Shown here piece after piece: positions 34,390 through 43,499 of a stretch of 64,000 nt of DNA. Source of the stretch: Pseudomonas marginalis (GTDB taxonomy: Bacteria; Pseudomonadota; Gammaproteobacteria; Pseudomonadales; Pseudomonadaceae); the NCBI RefSeq assembly GCF_001645105.1, contig NZ_LKEG01000026.1, forward strand, positions 197,895 to 261,894. Direction: 5' to 3'. The translations under genes were made by a program, and so were the position numbers. The notes beneath the pieces are model-generated. The model did no database searches and was not told where the DNA came from. It worked only from the letters and a program-made list of their open reading frames with translations. How positions within the stretch are numbered: position 1 is the first letter of the stretch; each line of letters begins with the position of its first letter.

Positions 34390-36438
34390 ATGAGTTTGCT
34401 CAATATCGGGATGTCGGGGCTTAACGCCGCTCAAGGATCGTTGTCGGTCTTGAGTAACAACATCGCCAACGCCAATACCGCAGGCTATTCGCGTCAGCAG
34501 ACCACCCAGAGCGCCAATGCGTCGAACCAGTATGGCGGCGTGTTCATCGGCAGCGGCACCACCCTGGCCGACGTGCGCCGGGTGTACAACGAATACCTGG
34601 ACACGGCGTACCAGAACAGCACCTCGCTGAACAGCGATGCCAAGGCTTACCTGGATCAAGTGAGCGCCGTGGACAAGACGTTGTCGGACAAGACGACGGG
34701 CATGTCGTCCGTACTCAGCTCGTTCTTTGCCGCTGTTCAGACCGCCTCGGCCAACCCGAGCGATACCTCGGCTCGCCAGATACTGCTGACCAGCGCCCAG
34801 ACATTGAGCAACCGCTTCAACTCGATCTCCAGCCAGTTGAGCCAGCAGAAAGAAACCATTAACAGCCAACTGACCTCCTTGACTGATCAGGTCAACCAGC
34901 TGACCTCGTCGATTGCTTCGCTCAACAAGCAGATCACCCAGGTGCAGGGGTCTTCGAACACCACCCCGGCCAACCTGCTGGACGCGCGCGCCGAAGCCGT
35001 ACGTTCGCTCAATGAGTTGATCGGCGTGAACGCCAGCGAGAAGAACGGTGTGTTCAGCGTCAGCACCGGTACTGGCCAGTCCCTGGTGCTGGGCGATCGG
35101 TCCAACACCCTTTCCGCCGTACCGAGCAAGAGCGACACCAGCCAGTACACGATTCAGATGAATGCGTCTGGCGGGACGGCGATGGACCTGGGCAATGTGA
35201 TCAGTGGTGGCAGCATCGGCGGCTTGTTGCGCTATCGCAGCGATGTGTTGATGCCGGCCATCAATGACCTGGGTCGCATTGCTATCGTCACTGCCGATAC
35301 GATCAACAGCCAGCTGGGCCAGGGCATCGATCTGAACGGCGAATTCGGCTCGTCGATGTTCAAGGACATCAACAGCGCTGCGTCTGTCGCGCTGCGTAGC
35401 CTCTCCGCTCAAGGCAATCAGGGCGTTGGTAGCCTGGGTGTTACGATCAAGGACACCAGCAAGCTGACCAACTTCGATTACAAGGTCACCTTCAGCGACC
35501 CTGCCGATCTCAACAAAGTCACCGTCGAGCGCTCTGATGGCAAAGCCATGGGCGCGTTTGATATCTCGGCTACACCGCCCTCGGTGATCGATGGTTTTAC
35601 CCTGGAACTCACGAACGGATCGATGCAGGCGGGTGACAGCTTTAAAGTCAGCCCGACCGCCAGTGGCGCCCAGGATATCGGTACCGTCCTCAACGACCCG
35701 AGCAAGATTGCGTTTGCCGCGCCGCTGAAAGGGGAGGCCAGCAAAACCAACCAGGGTACCGGTAGCTTCACTCCGCCGACCCTGACCCTGCCCTTGGATA
35801 TCCAGGGTGGCGCCACTACCGCGCAGCTTCGCGTTGGCATTGAAAATTCGATGCCGGTGAAGATGGTGTTCGGCAAGCCGGCGGCTGATGGCACTCAGAG
35901 CTATACCCTTAACGACGCCAAGGGCGATCCTATCGGCTCGGGGACCATCATTCCGGGGCAGGCCAATAAAATCACCGTCAACGTGCCGATGCGTGATGCC
36001 AGCGGTGCCCTGGTGGTGCCGGCCAAGAGTTTTGGCTTTGACACCACGGTTGCGGGCTCGCCGACCGATGGGGACAGCACCACCTTTTCGTTTAACGCCA
36101 CGGGCGTATCCGACAACCGCAATGCCCAGCAACTGCTGAATCTGCAAACCAAGGCCACCGTGGGCGTGGCGACAGATGGCACCGGCGGCACCAGCCTGGT
36201 CGGGGCCAACAGCAAGTTGGTGTCCACCGTTGGCGCCAAGGCCGCTGCGGCCACCACTGACACCACGGCCACCAATGCGTTGCTGACGGCTAACAAAAAT
36301 GCGCGCAACTCCGTGTCCCAGGTCAACCTGGACGAAGAGGCGGGCGACATGATCAAGTTCCAGCAGTACTACACAGCGTCGTCGCAGATCATCAAGGCTG
36401 CGCAAGAAACCTTCAGCACGCTGATTAATAGTCTTTAA
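34390..36438 (+). CDS. flgK: Flagellar hook-associated protein 1 FlgK
   Basis: 682 residues. The N-terminus SLLNIGMSGLNAAQGSLSVLSNNIANANTAGYSRQQ and C-terminus SQVNLDEEAGDMIKFQQYYTASSQIIKAAQETFSTLINSL are the conserved coiled-coil ends that form the first hook-filament junction. The middle (about 300-600) is a variable surface domain rich in Thr, Ser, Gly and Ala. It is 10 bases after flgJ in the same operon. Confidence 0.97.
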   Translation: MSLLNIGMSGLNAAQGSLSVLSNNIANANTAGYSRQQTTQSANASNQYGGVFIGSGTTLADVRRVYNEYLDTAYQNSTSLNSDAKAYLDQVSAVDKTLSDKTTGMSSVLSSFFAAVQTASANPSDTSARQILLTSAQTLSNRFNSISSQLSQQKETINSQLTSLTDQVNQLTSSIASLNKQITQVQGSSNTTPANLLDARAEAVRSLNELIGVNASEKNGVFSVSTGTGQSLVLGDRSNTLSAVPSKSDTSQYTIQMNASGGTAMDLGNVISGGSIGGLLRYRSDVLMPAINDLGRIAIVTADTINSQLGQGIDLNGEFGSSMFKDINSAASVALRSLSAQGNQGVGSLGVTIKDTSKLTNFDYKVTFSDPADLNKVTVERSDGKAMGAFDISATPPSVIDGFTLELTNGSMQAGDSFKVSPTASGAQDIGTVLNDPSKIAFAAPLKGEASKTNQGTGSFTPPTLTLPLDIQGGATTAQLRVGIENSMPVKMVFGKPAADGTQSYTLNDAKGDPIGSGTIIPGQANKITVNVPMRDASGALVVPAKSFGFDTTVAGSPTDGDSTTFSFNATGVSDNRNAQQLLNLQTKATVGVATDGTGGTSLVGANSKLVSTVGAKAAAATTDTTATNALLTANKNARNSVSQVNLDEEAGDMIKFQQYYTASSQIIKAAQETFSTLINSL

Positions 36439-36452
36439 GGGAGTCTGGGACG

Positions 36453-38075
36453 ATGCGCATTTCTACACAGCAGTATTTCGACACCAGTGCCGCCAAGTAC
36501 CAGAACAACTATTCCGGCGTAGTACAGGCTCAAGAGCAGGCGAGTTCCGGCGTGCGTGTACAGACCGCTGGAGATGATCCGGTGGCCGCGCAGCGTTTGC
36601 TGATGTTGCAGCAGCAGAAAGATATGCTGGCGCAGTTCAGCGGCAATATTTCCAACATCCAGAGTTCGCTGACTAACGAAGAAAGTGTGCTGACGGCGAT
36701 CAGTGCGACGATCCAGGCCGCCAGCCAGTTGGCGTTGAAGGCCGGTGGCGTCACCAGTGATGCCGACCGCAAATCCATCTCGGTCGAGGTGGGTGCCCTT
36801 GAGGACCAACTGCTGGGCTTGCTCAACAGCAAGGATGCGGCGGGCAACTACCTGTTCTCCGGTTCCAAGACCGAGACGCCACCGTACTCACGCAACATTG
36901 ACGGCACCTACAACTATCAGGGTGACGAGAATGAGCTCAGTCTGCAGGTTTCCGAGACGTTGACCGTTCGCGCAGGCGACACCGGCAAGACCATTCTGGA
37001 AGGGGCGGCCAACAACAGCCGCACCCAGACCAAATACACCACGCCTGCTCCTGTGCCACCTGCGACAACACCGTCGCAAGTGGATGACAACAAAGTCGCC
37101 ATCTCGGCCGGTTTGGTGACATCGGGTGTCGATTACAACAAGTCCTTCGCCGACGGCCAGCCGTACAAGCTGACCTTTACCAGCAGCACCCAGTACGTGG
37201 TAACGGACAAAAACAACAACGACATTACCTCGCAGCTCCCAGGTAATGGGACATTCGACTCTACCAAGGAGGGCAGCGCCAGCGTCAACCTGCGTGGGGT
37301 CAAATTTGATATCACCGTTGATCTCACCGACAAGGCTACTGGGCCTGACGCTGATGCGATGGTCAAAGGCCGCGAGTTCAGCCTTTCCGCCAAGCCGGAC
37401 GTGTTCAACGTGTCGCGCACCGCGAGTAATACCTCAGCGACGCAACTGACAAATGCCACCGTCAGCAGCCCTGCCAAATATGCCAGCACCTTTCCGGCCA
37501 ACAGCGGCGTGGTGATCAAGTTCAGCGACACCGACCCGACGGCTTTCCAGGTGTTTACGCAGCCGTACAGCGCCAACAGCAAGGCGATTGATTCGGGCGT
37601 CATCGACACCACCACCACGCCGAATTCGATCACGGCAGCGGGTGTTACCTTTGGCCTGAGCGGTACGCCCAATGTCGGTGATCAGTTTTCGGTCGGCGCA
37701 AGCACCCAGAAAACCCAGAGTGCCCTCGACACCTTGAGTCAGTTGCGCAAGGCTCTGGAGCAACCGGCTGATGGTATCCCGGGGGCACGCATTAAGCTGC
37801 AGGATGCCCTGAACTCCGCTGTAAGTAACCTGACCAGTTCTTCCGATCAGGTGGACAATGTGCGCGGCTCCATTGGCGCGCGGCAGAACGCCCTAACGGT
37901 GCAGTCCAGCGAAAACGAAAGCGTCGGCCTAGCCAATAAAACCACAATGAGCGCGCTGGCGAACATCGACATGGGCGAGGCCGCGATCAACCTGACACTT
38001 CAGCAAACCATGCTGGAAGCCTCGCAATTGGCCTTCGTGAAAATCTCGCAGTTGAGCCTGTTCAACAAGATGTAA
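36453..38075 (+). CDS. flgL: Flagellar hook-associated protein 3 FlgL
   Basis: 540 residues. N-terminal MRISTQQYFDTSAAKYQNNYSGV..EQASSGVRVQTAGDDPVAAQRLL and C-terminal ENESVGLANKTTMSALANIDMGEAAINLTLQQTMLEASQLAF are flagellin-like coils. It is longer than the enteric protein (about 317) because of a large variable insertion between about residues 170 and 430. It forms the second hook-filament junction. Last gene of the flgF-L block. Confidence 0.95.
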   Translation: MRISTQQYFDTSAAKYQNNYSGVVQAQEQASSGVRVQTAGDDPVAAQRLLMLQQQKDMLAQFSGNISNIQSSLTNEESVLTAISATIQAASQLALKAGGVTSDADRKSISVEVGALEDQLLGLLNSKDAAGNYLFSGSKTETPPYSRNIDGTYNYQGDENELSLQVSETLTVRAGDTGKTILEGAANNSRTQTKYTTPAPVPPATTPSQVDDNKVAISAGLVTSGVDYNKSFADGQPYKLTFTSSTQYVVTDKNNNDITSQLPGNGTFDSTKEGSASVNLRGVKFDITVDLTDKATGPDADAMVKGREFSLSAKPDVFNVSRTASNTSATQLTNATVSSPAKYASTFPANSGVVIKFSDTDPTAFQVFTQPYSANSKAIDSGVIDTTTTPNSITAAGVTFGLSGTPNVGDQFSVGASTQKTQSALDTLSQLRKALEQPADGIPGARIKLQDALNSAVSNLTSSSDQVDNVRGSIGARQNALTVQSSENESVGLANKTTMSALANIDMGEAAINLTLQQTMLEASQLAFVKISQLSLFNKM

Positions 38076-38091
38076 GCGGCATTACGTCAAG

Positions 38092-38128
38092 CGGCCCGCT
38101 CTGGAAACAGGGCGGGCCGTTGTCGTTT
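38092..38128 (+). terminator. Terminator after flgL
   Basis: CGGCCCGC (38092-38099) pairs with GCGGGCCG (38112-38119), followed by TTGTCGTTTA. The stem is strong but the T-run is interrupted, so it may be only partly effective. Confidence 0.65.
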
Positions 38129-38351
38129 ATGGGGTTTAATTGTTTGAAGGTTTTGCACAAAGCACACAAAATTGAGTGACCTGTGAGTCATAAAGCGCAT
38201 CTTCACTGTATCGTGTGAAAAGGATAAGTCGTCACAGGGTCCTTGCGAGGCGGCTTTCAGCGAGATTTTTATGGGGTTATCCCCTTTATTGTCAGCACTC
38301 CGGGCCCAGGCCCTGGGGTGTTCTCCAGCTATTTAGTATTGGGAAGCCACA

Positions 38352-39281
38352 ATGATTGGCATAAAAAGCATCGCCAGTTACGTGCCGGCAGACGGGATCG
38401 ATAACTACGCTCAGGGTGCCAAATTCGCCAAGGATGAAGAGTTCATCATTGGCAAGATCGGTTCGGCGTTTTTGCCGCGCAAGGATGCCGCGCAGGAAAC
38501 GTCTGACCTGTGTGTCGAAGCGGTCAACGCTTTGTTTGCCAACAACCCGGATTTGAAGCGCGAGTCCATCGACGCACTGATCGTCGTGACCCAGAACGGT
38601 GATGAAGAGGGCTTGCCCCACACCGCCGCCATCGTCCAGGACAAACTCGGCCTGCCGACTCACGTCGCGGCGTTCGATATTTCCCTGGGCTGCTCGGGCT
38701 ACGTGTATGGCATCTATGCGATGAAAGGCTTCATGGAGGCCACGGGCTTGAAAAACGGCCTGTTGATCACCGCCGACCCGTACTCGAAGATCGTCGACCC
38801 GGAAGACCGCAACACCACCATGCTGTTCGGCGATGCTGCCACCGCCACCTGGATGGGCGAAGACGCGCCGTGGTTGCTCGGCAAGTCCAAGTTCGGCACC
38901 GACGGTTCCGGCGCACCGCACCTTAAGGTCAGCGACGGCGTGTTCTTTATGAATGGCCGCCAGGTGTTCAACTTCGCGCTGCTTAAAGTACCGGCGCATT
39001 TGCACGAGCTGCTCAACGAGTCGGACCTCAAGGCTGACGAGATTGATGCCTTCTGCATTCACCAGGGCAGTGCGGCCATTGTCGACGCTGTGGCGCGTCG
39101 TTTTGAAGACGCTCCGGTGGACAAGTTCATCAAGGACATGGTCGAGACCGGCAACACCGTTTCATCGAGCATTCCGTTGCTGCTGGAAAAACACGTGATG
39201 GACGCCACCTGGAAGCGCGTGGCCATCAGTGGTTTTGGTGTGGGCCTGTCGTGGGGTTCGGCGATTCTTTATCGCCCTTGA
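38352..39281 (+). CDS. 3-oxoacyl-ACP synthase III-like (FabH-like) protein
   Basis: 309 residues of the thiolase fold. The catalytic triad is complete: Cys114 in DISLGCSGYVYG, His237 in FCIHQGSAAIVDAVA and Asn268 in VETGNTVSSSIPLLLE. HQGS replaces the HQAN of housekeeping FabH, so the substrate pocket probably differs. It lies alone between flgL and fliC. In related pseudomonads this position holds a flagellin glycosylation island that includes a FabH homologue linked to fatty-acid and acyl-homoserine-lactone traits; here the glycosyltransferases are missing. GGGAAG precedes the ATG, and it has its own terminator. Confidence 0.92.
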   Translation: MIGIKSIASYVPADGIDNYAQGAKFAKDEEFIIGKIGSAFLPRKDAAQETSDLCVEAVNALFANNPDLKRESIDALIVVTQNGDEEGLPHTAAIVQDKLGLPTHVAAFDISLGCSGYVYGIYAMKGFMEATGLKNGLLITADPYSKIVDPEDRNTTMLFGDAATATWMGEDAPWLLGKSKFGTDGSGAPHLKVSDGVFFMNGRQVFNFALLKVPAHLHELLNESDLKADEIDAFCIHQGSAAIVDAVARRFEDAPVDKFIKDMVETGNTVSSSIPLLLEKHVMDATWKRVAISGFGVGLSWGSAILYRP

Positions 39282-39301
39282 TGCTTTAATCGCTTCAATA
39301 A

Positions 39302-39338
39302 AAAAAACGCCGATGATCGAAAGATCATCGGCGTTTTT
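39302..39338. terminator. Rho-independent terminator after the FabH-like gene
   Basis: AAAAAACGCCGATGATC pairs with GATCATCGGCGTTTTTT around a GAAA tetraloop. It is a very strong terminator that separates this gene from fliC. Confidence 0.96.
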
Positions 39339-39441
39339 TATTTGGCGCCAGAAAACCCAATGAAATCGGGGTTTCGAGCCTGCGTAAACCCTTGAATTAC
39401 AAGGGGTGGCACGACGCCAGTAAATAATTTCAAAAAAATCC

Positions 39442-39469
39442 TCAAGCAACCGGCTACCACGACGATAAC
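39442..39469 (+). promoter_or_regulatory. fliC: Sigma-28 (FliA) promoter of fliC
   Basis: TCAAG (39442-39446), 14 bases, then GACGATAA (39461-39468) resembles the flagellar consensus TAAAG/TCAAG - N14-15 - GCCGATAA. It lies about 80 bases before the fliC ATG, leaving an untranslated leader of about 70 bases. Confidence 0.75.
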
Positions 39470-39547
39470 TATTACGTAGGTTCTCAGGCCACACCCGGCG
39501 GTTGCCAGGGCCGGAAGCCGCAGTATCCATCCAACGAGGATTTCGTC

Positions 39548-41005
39548 ATGGCTTTAACAGTAAACACCAACATTGCTTCGATCACTACTCAGAGCAACCT
39601 GAACAAAGCTGGCGGCGCCCTGGCCACTTCAATGCAGCGCCTGTCTTCCGGCCTGCGTATCAACAGCGCTAAAGACGACGCTGCCGGCCTGCAGATCGCT
39701 AACCGCCTGACCAGCCAAATCAACGGCCTGGGCCAAGCAGTCAAAAACGTGAACGACGGTATCTCGATCGCTCAGACCGCTGAAGGCGCGATGCAGGCTT
39801 CGACCGACATCCTGCAAAAAATGCGTACCCTGGCTCTGTCTTCCGCTACTGGCTCGCTCAGCCCTGACGACCGTAAGTCGAACAACGACGAATACCAGGC
39901 TCTGACTTCGGAACTGACCCGTATCTCGCAAACCACTACTTTCGGTGGCCAGAAGCTGCTGGACGGTTCGTACGGTACCAAAGCAATCCAGGTTGGCGCC
40001 AACGCTAACGAAACCATCAACCTGAGCCTGGAAAACGTTGCAGCCAACAATATTGGTTCGCAGCAAATCAAGAGCGTAGCGGTTACCCCTAGCGCTACTG
40101 GCCTGGCTGCTGGCTCCATCGCCATCACCGGTAACGGTCAGTCTTCGACAGTTGCAGTTAACGCCGGCGACTCGGCCAAGACCATCGCTGCAAGCCTGAA
40201 TGGCGCCGTCGGTGGCCTGAGCGCTACTGCCAGCACCGAAGTTGAATTCTCGGTAGACGAGACCAAGACCAAGGGTGCTACCGGTGTTCCAGCTAACTTC
40301 AGCATCGGCGTCGGTTCCGCCTCCGTTAAGTTCGTTGGTGTAACCAGCACTGCTGACCTGGCTGACCAGTTGAAGTCTAACGCTGCCAAACTGGGCATCA
40401 GCGTTAACTACGACGAAGCTAAAGGCACTCTGCAAGTCAAATCCGACTCCGGCGAAAACCTGAGCTTCACCAGCGACGCTGTTGGCGCTGACGCCGTTGG
40501 TATCAAGGTCAAAGACGGTTCCGGCGCATACGCTGCTACTGCTACTCCTCTTGCCGCTGCTGCTGCAGGCGTGATTGTTGCAACTGGCCAGATCTCGCTG
40601 GATTCGGCTAAAGGCTACTCCTTGGCCAACGGCGCTACCGGTACTTCGGTAACCGACCTGTTTGGCGCAGCTCAGATCTCTTCCAAGAAGACGTCTGTTG
40701 CCCAAACCGACGTAACTGACGCCAACAACGCACAAAACGCCATTGCTGTACTCGACAAAGCCATCGGCACCATCGACGGCGTTCGTTCGGGCCTGGGTGC
40801 TACCCAGAACCGTCTGACTACCACTGCAGACAACCTGCAGAACATTCAGAAGAACTCCACCGCTGCACGTTCCACCGTTCAGGACGTCGACTTCGCTTCC
40901 GAAACCGCCGAGCTGACCAAGCAACAAACCCTGCAATCGGCTTCCACCGCGATCCTGTCGCAGGCTAACCAGCTGCCATCCGCTGTACTGAAGCTGCTTC
41001 AGTAA
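39548..41005 (+). CDS. fliC: Flagellin FliC
   Basis: 485 residues. Conserved D0/D1 ends are ALTVNTNIASITTQSNLNKA.. with the region immune receptors of plants recognise (residues about 31-52, RLSSGLRINSAKDDAAGLQ core) and DVDFASETAELTKQQTLQSAS...PSAVLKLLQ. The middle (about 170-390) is variable and rich in Ala, Thr, Ser and Lys. Many codons end in T or C in the pattern of highly expressed genes (GCT, GGT, AAC), unlike the neighbours. It is transcribed from a FliA-type promoter and closed by its own terminator. It forms the filament. Confidence 0.98.
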   Translation: MALTVNTNIASITTQSNLNKAGGALATSMQRLSSGLRINSAKDDAAGLQIANRLTSQINGLGQAVKNVNDGISIAQTAEGAMQASTDILQKMRTLALSSATGSLSPDDRKSNNDEYQALTSELTRISQTTTFGGQKLLDGSYGTKAIQVGANANETINLSLENVAANNIGSQQIKSVAVTPSATGLAAGSIAITGNGQSSTVAVNAGDSAKTIAASLNGAVGGLSATASTEVEFSVDETKTKGATGVPANFSIGVGSASVKFVGVTSTADLADQLKSNAAKLGISVNYDEAKGTLQVKSDSGENLSFTSDAVGADAVGIKVKDGSGAYAATATPLAAAAAGVIVATGQISLDSAKGYSLANGATGTSVTDLFGAAQISSKKTSVAQTDVTDANNAQNAIAVLDKAIGTIDGVRSGLGATQNRLTTTADNLQNIQKNSTAARSTVQDVDFASETAELTKQQTLQSASTAILSQANQLPSAVLKLLQ

Positions 41006-41023
41006 CTCCAGCGCTTGGTCACT

Positions 41024-41058
41024 AACGGAAGGGCGCGCTGAGTGCCCTTCCGTTTTTT
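41024..41058 (+). terminator. Rho-independent terminator after fliC
   Basis: AACGGAAGGGC (41024-41034) pairs with GCCCTTCCGTT (41044-41054), followed by TTTT. flaG starts only 21 bases later, so flaG is expressed by readthrough or from a promoter that I cannot identify. Confidence 0.93.
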
Positions 41059-41078
41059 CGGTTTAGAGGAGATTGGAC

Positions 41079-41429
41079 ATGGACATGAGTGTAAAGCTGA
41101 ACCAGTCTTATCCGCCGGTTGCCCCTCAAGGCGCACCTGTGCAGGTGTCCGCCGACAAGAGCGTCACTAAAGTCCAGGAAACCCCGGCCACAGGCAAAGA
41201 GCCTGAGCGTGCGGACCTGGAAAAAGCAGTTACCGATATTCGCGAATTCGTACAAGCGTCCCAGCGTAAACTGGATTTTTCCATTGATGACTCCACCCAT
41301 CGTGTGGTCGTCAAGGTCATCGCCACCGATAGCGGTGAAGTGATTCGCCAGATCCCCTCGGAAACGGCATTGAAGCTGGCCCAGAACCTTTCCAGCGCGA
41401 GCCACTTGTTGTTTGATGACAAGGTCTAA
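41079..41429 (+). CDS. flaG: FlaG-family flagellar protein
   Basis: 116 residues. The disordered N-terminal half is followed by the FlaG domain: LEKAVTDIREFVQASQRKLDFSIDDSTHRVVVKVIATDSGEVIRQIPSETALKLAQNL. FlaG influences filament length in polarly flagellated bacteria. GAGGAGAT lies 6 bases before ATG 41079; a second ATG at 41085 is possible, and an upstream TTG at 41073 is too close to the ribosome site. It precedes fliD by 81 bases. Confidence 0.92.
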   Translation: MDMSVKLNQSYPPVAPQGAPVQVSADKSVTKVQETPATGKEPERADLEKAVTDIREFVQASQRKLDFSIDDSTHRVVVKVIATDSGEVIRQIPSETALKLAQNLSSASHLLFDDKV

Positions 41430-41510
41430 GCTGGCATGAAATTTGTTGCTGTCATGTCTTGAGGCTTCGTCAGTCAAGATAACGGCAGCCACCGAACAGG
41501 AGAAACGAAG

Positions 41511-42914
41511 ATGGCGGGTTCAACGGTAAGTGGTATCGGTTCGAATATCGATACGCAAGCGATCGTGAAGTCCTTGGTGGACGCCGAGAAGGTGCCCAAG
41601 CAGACGCAGATCAATACCGCGTCCCAGAAGGCGACCACCACGCTGTCTTCGATAGGTAAGATTCAGGCGGCACTGGATGCTTTTCGCGGCGCCCTGGACA
41701 ATATGACTGCCAGCTCCAGCTTCACGGGCTTGACCGGCTCATCCTCGGATGAAAAGGTCGCCACCATGACGGCCAGTAACACCGCGTCGAACGGTAGCTT
41801 TCGCTTGATTGTCAGCCAATTGGCCCAAGCGTCCAAGCTGTCGACTAAGAACTTCGCCGGCGGCACGTCTACTGTGGTAAACGCCACGGACAAGCCGACG
41901 ACCTTGACAATCAGTCAGTCGGGCAAGAACTACGACGTCAATATTCCGGCCGGCGCGACCTTGCAGCAAGTGCGCGATTCGATCAATACCCAGTTCGGCA
42001 CCTCTGGTTTGAGTGCCAACATCCAGACCGACTCCAATGGTTCGCGGTTGATCCTGACCTCCACCACCATGGGCACGGGCTCGGACCTGACGCTGTCGGG
42101 TAATTCCGGGCTGGACGTAGGCTCGACAGTGGTCGATCATCCTAAGGACGCGCAGTACAGCATCGATGGCGTTGCGTCCGTTTCCAAGACCAACAATATC
42201 GAAGGCGCACTCAGTGGCGTGAATATCAAGTTGCTGTCGGTTTCAGCGACCAAAACGGTTGGCGATACGAGCGATACAGCTGAGCGAACTGCGACGCTCA
42301 TCACTGTAAGTACCAATAACACCGCCTTGAAGTCCGGGGTCAAAGGCTTCATCGATAGTTACAACGCCCTGATCACGGCCATGAACGCTGAAACCAAGAT
42401 CACCAAGAACCTGGACGGTAGCACCACTGCGGCAGCGCTCACGGGCGATTCGACCATGCGGTCGCTGCAGGCTTCAATCCGGAATGAGTTCAATACCATT
42501 TCCGGAACCGGCACCTTCAAGTCGTTGGCTCAGTTTGGCGTGAGCACCAGTTCCACGACTGGGCTGCTGACAATGGATGACAAAAAGTGGGATGCGGCGG
42601 CTAAAACCAATGCGGCTGACATCAATAGCATGTTCACCGGTAAAAACGGCATGCTGGCGCGCATGAAAAGCGCCACGGACGACTTTGCCAAGGCGTCCAC
42701 GGGCGTTCTAGCCACGCGTTCAACCTCACTGTCCGACAGTCTGAAAGACCTGTCTAAACAGCAGGATACCTTGAACGAACGCATGGACCTGCTGACCAAG
42801 AGCCTCTCCGACAAATACAACGCCATGGACACCCTGGTCGCTCAATTGCGCCAGCAAAGCACCAGCGTCATGACCACGCTAAATGCCTTGAACAACCCTA
42901 AAACTAATAGTTGA
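41511..42914 (+). CDS. fliD: Flagellar filament cap protein FliD (HAP2)
   Basis: 467 residues. N-terminal VSGIGSNIDTQAIVKSLVDAEKVPKQTQIN and C-terminal KDLSKQQDTLNERMDLLTKSLSDKYNAMDTLVAQLRQQ are the family's coiled-coil ends that plug the filament tip. Middle domains are GNSGL and SIDGV-type beta regions. AGGAG precedes ATG 41511, and a strong terminator follows at 42927. Confidence 0.97.
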   Translation: MAGSTVSGIGSNIDTQAIVKSLVDAEKVPKQTQINTASQKATTTLSSIGKIQAALDAFRGALDNMTASSSFTGLTGSSSDEKVATMTASNTASNGSFRLIVSQLAQASKLSTKNFAGGTSTVVNATDKPTTLTISQSGKNYDVNIPAGATLQQVRDSINTQFGTSGLSANIQTDSNGSRLILTSTTMGTGSDLTLSGNSGLDVGSTVVDHPKDAQYSIDGVASVSKTNNIEGALSGVNIKLLSVSATKTVGDTSDTAERTATLITVSTNNTALKSGVKGFIDSYNALITAMNAETKITKNLDGSTTAAALTGDSTMRSLQASIRNEFNTISGTGTFKSLAQFGVSTSSTTGLLTMDDKKWDAAAKTNAADINSMFTGKNGMLARMKSATDDFAKASTGVLATRSTSLSDSLKDLSKQQDTLNERMDLLTKSLSDKYNAMDTLVAQLRQQSTSVMTTLNALNNPKTNS

Positions 42915-42926
42915 TCCCAGCTAACG

Positions 42927-42957
42927 CAAAAGGCCAGGCTAACTGCCTGGCCTTTTT
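42927..42957 (+). terminator. Rho-independent terminator after fliD
   Basis: CAAAAGGCCAGGC pairs with GCCTGGCCTTTTT around a 5-base loop. It lies between fliD and fliS, so the chaperone genes may be attenuated or have their own promoter. Confidence 0.92.
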
Positions 42958-43053
42958 GTATCAGACGACGACTCGCGCTAAAGCTTTTTGCGAGCCAGTC
43001 GACATATTGGTTACTGAAATCCTTTTCGCTGTCGCCTGTCACGAGGTAGAAAC

Positions 43054-43458
43054 ATGAATCCCATGAGAGCCCTTCGCCAATACCAGAAGGTCAATTCCCA
43101 TGCTCAGATCTCCGAAGCCAGCCCACATCGCCTGGTGCAGATGCTGATGGAAGGCGGCCTTGATCGCATGGCCCAAGCCAAAGGTGCGCTGGCGCGTGGC
43201 GACATCGCGGCCAAGGGCCTGATGCTCGGCAAGGCGATTGATATCGTGATCGGCCTGCGTGACGGCTTGGATGCAGCAAAGAGTGATAACCCGGCTTACG
43301 TCCAGCAGTTGGAAAGTTTGTATGCATATATGACCAACCGACTGATGGAAGCGAACGTGCATAACGACGCCGACATGATCGATGAAGTGGCGCGTTTGCT
43401 GATCACCGTAAAAGAAGGCTGGGACGCTATCGCGGCGCCACAGGCTGTAACCGAGTAA
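43054..43458 (+). CDS. fliS: Flagellin export chaperone FliS
   Basis: 134 residues, helical. Family motifs: RQYQKVNSHAQISEASPHRLVQMLMEGGLDRMAQAKGAL and LYAYMTNRLMEANVHND. It binds the C-terminal D0 helix of flagellin and keeps it unfolded for export. ATG at 43054 is preceded by CACGAGG. A FliT-like gene follows after 41 bases. Confidence 0.95.
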   Translation: MNPMRALRQYQKVNSHAQISEASPHRLVQMLMEGGLDRMAQAKGALARGDIAAKGLMLGKAIDIVIGLRDGLDAAKSDNPAYVQQLESLYAYMTNRLMEANVHNDADMIDEVARLLITVKEGWDAIAAPQAVTE

Positions 43459-43499
43459 GGCGCAGCAGAGAAAGGCCTGAGGGCCTTGAGGAACACATC

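Noticed and set aside
39406..39421. GTGGCACGACGCCAGT before fliC as a sigma-54 promoter.
   Set aside because: The -24 part matches but there is no GC at the -12 position; the sigma-28 type site at 39442-39469 is much better.
41432..41450. CTGGCATGAAATTTGTTGCT before fliD as a sigma-54 promoter.
   Set aside because: GG and GC are 13 bases apart instead of 10, which does not fit -24/-12 geometry.
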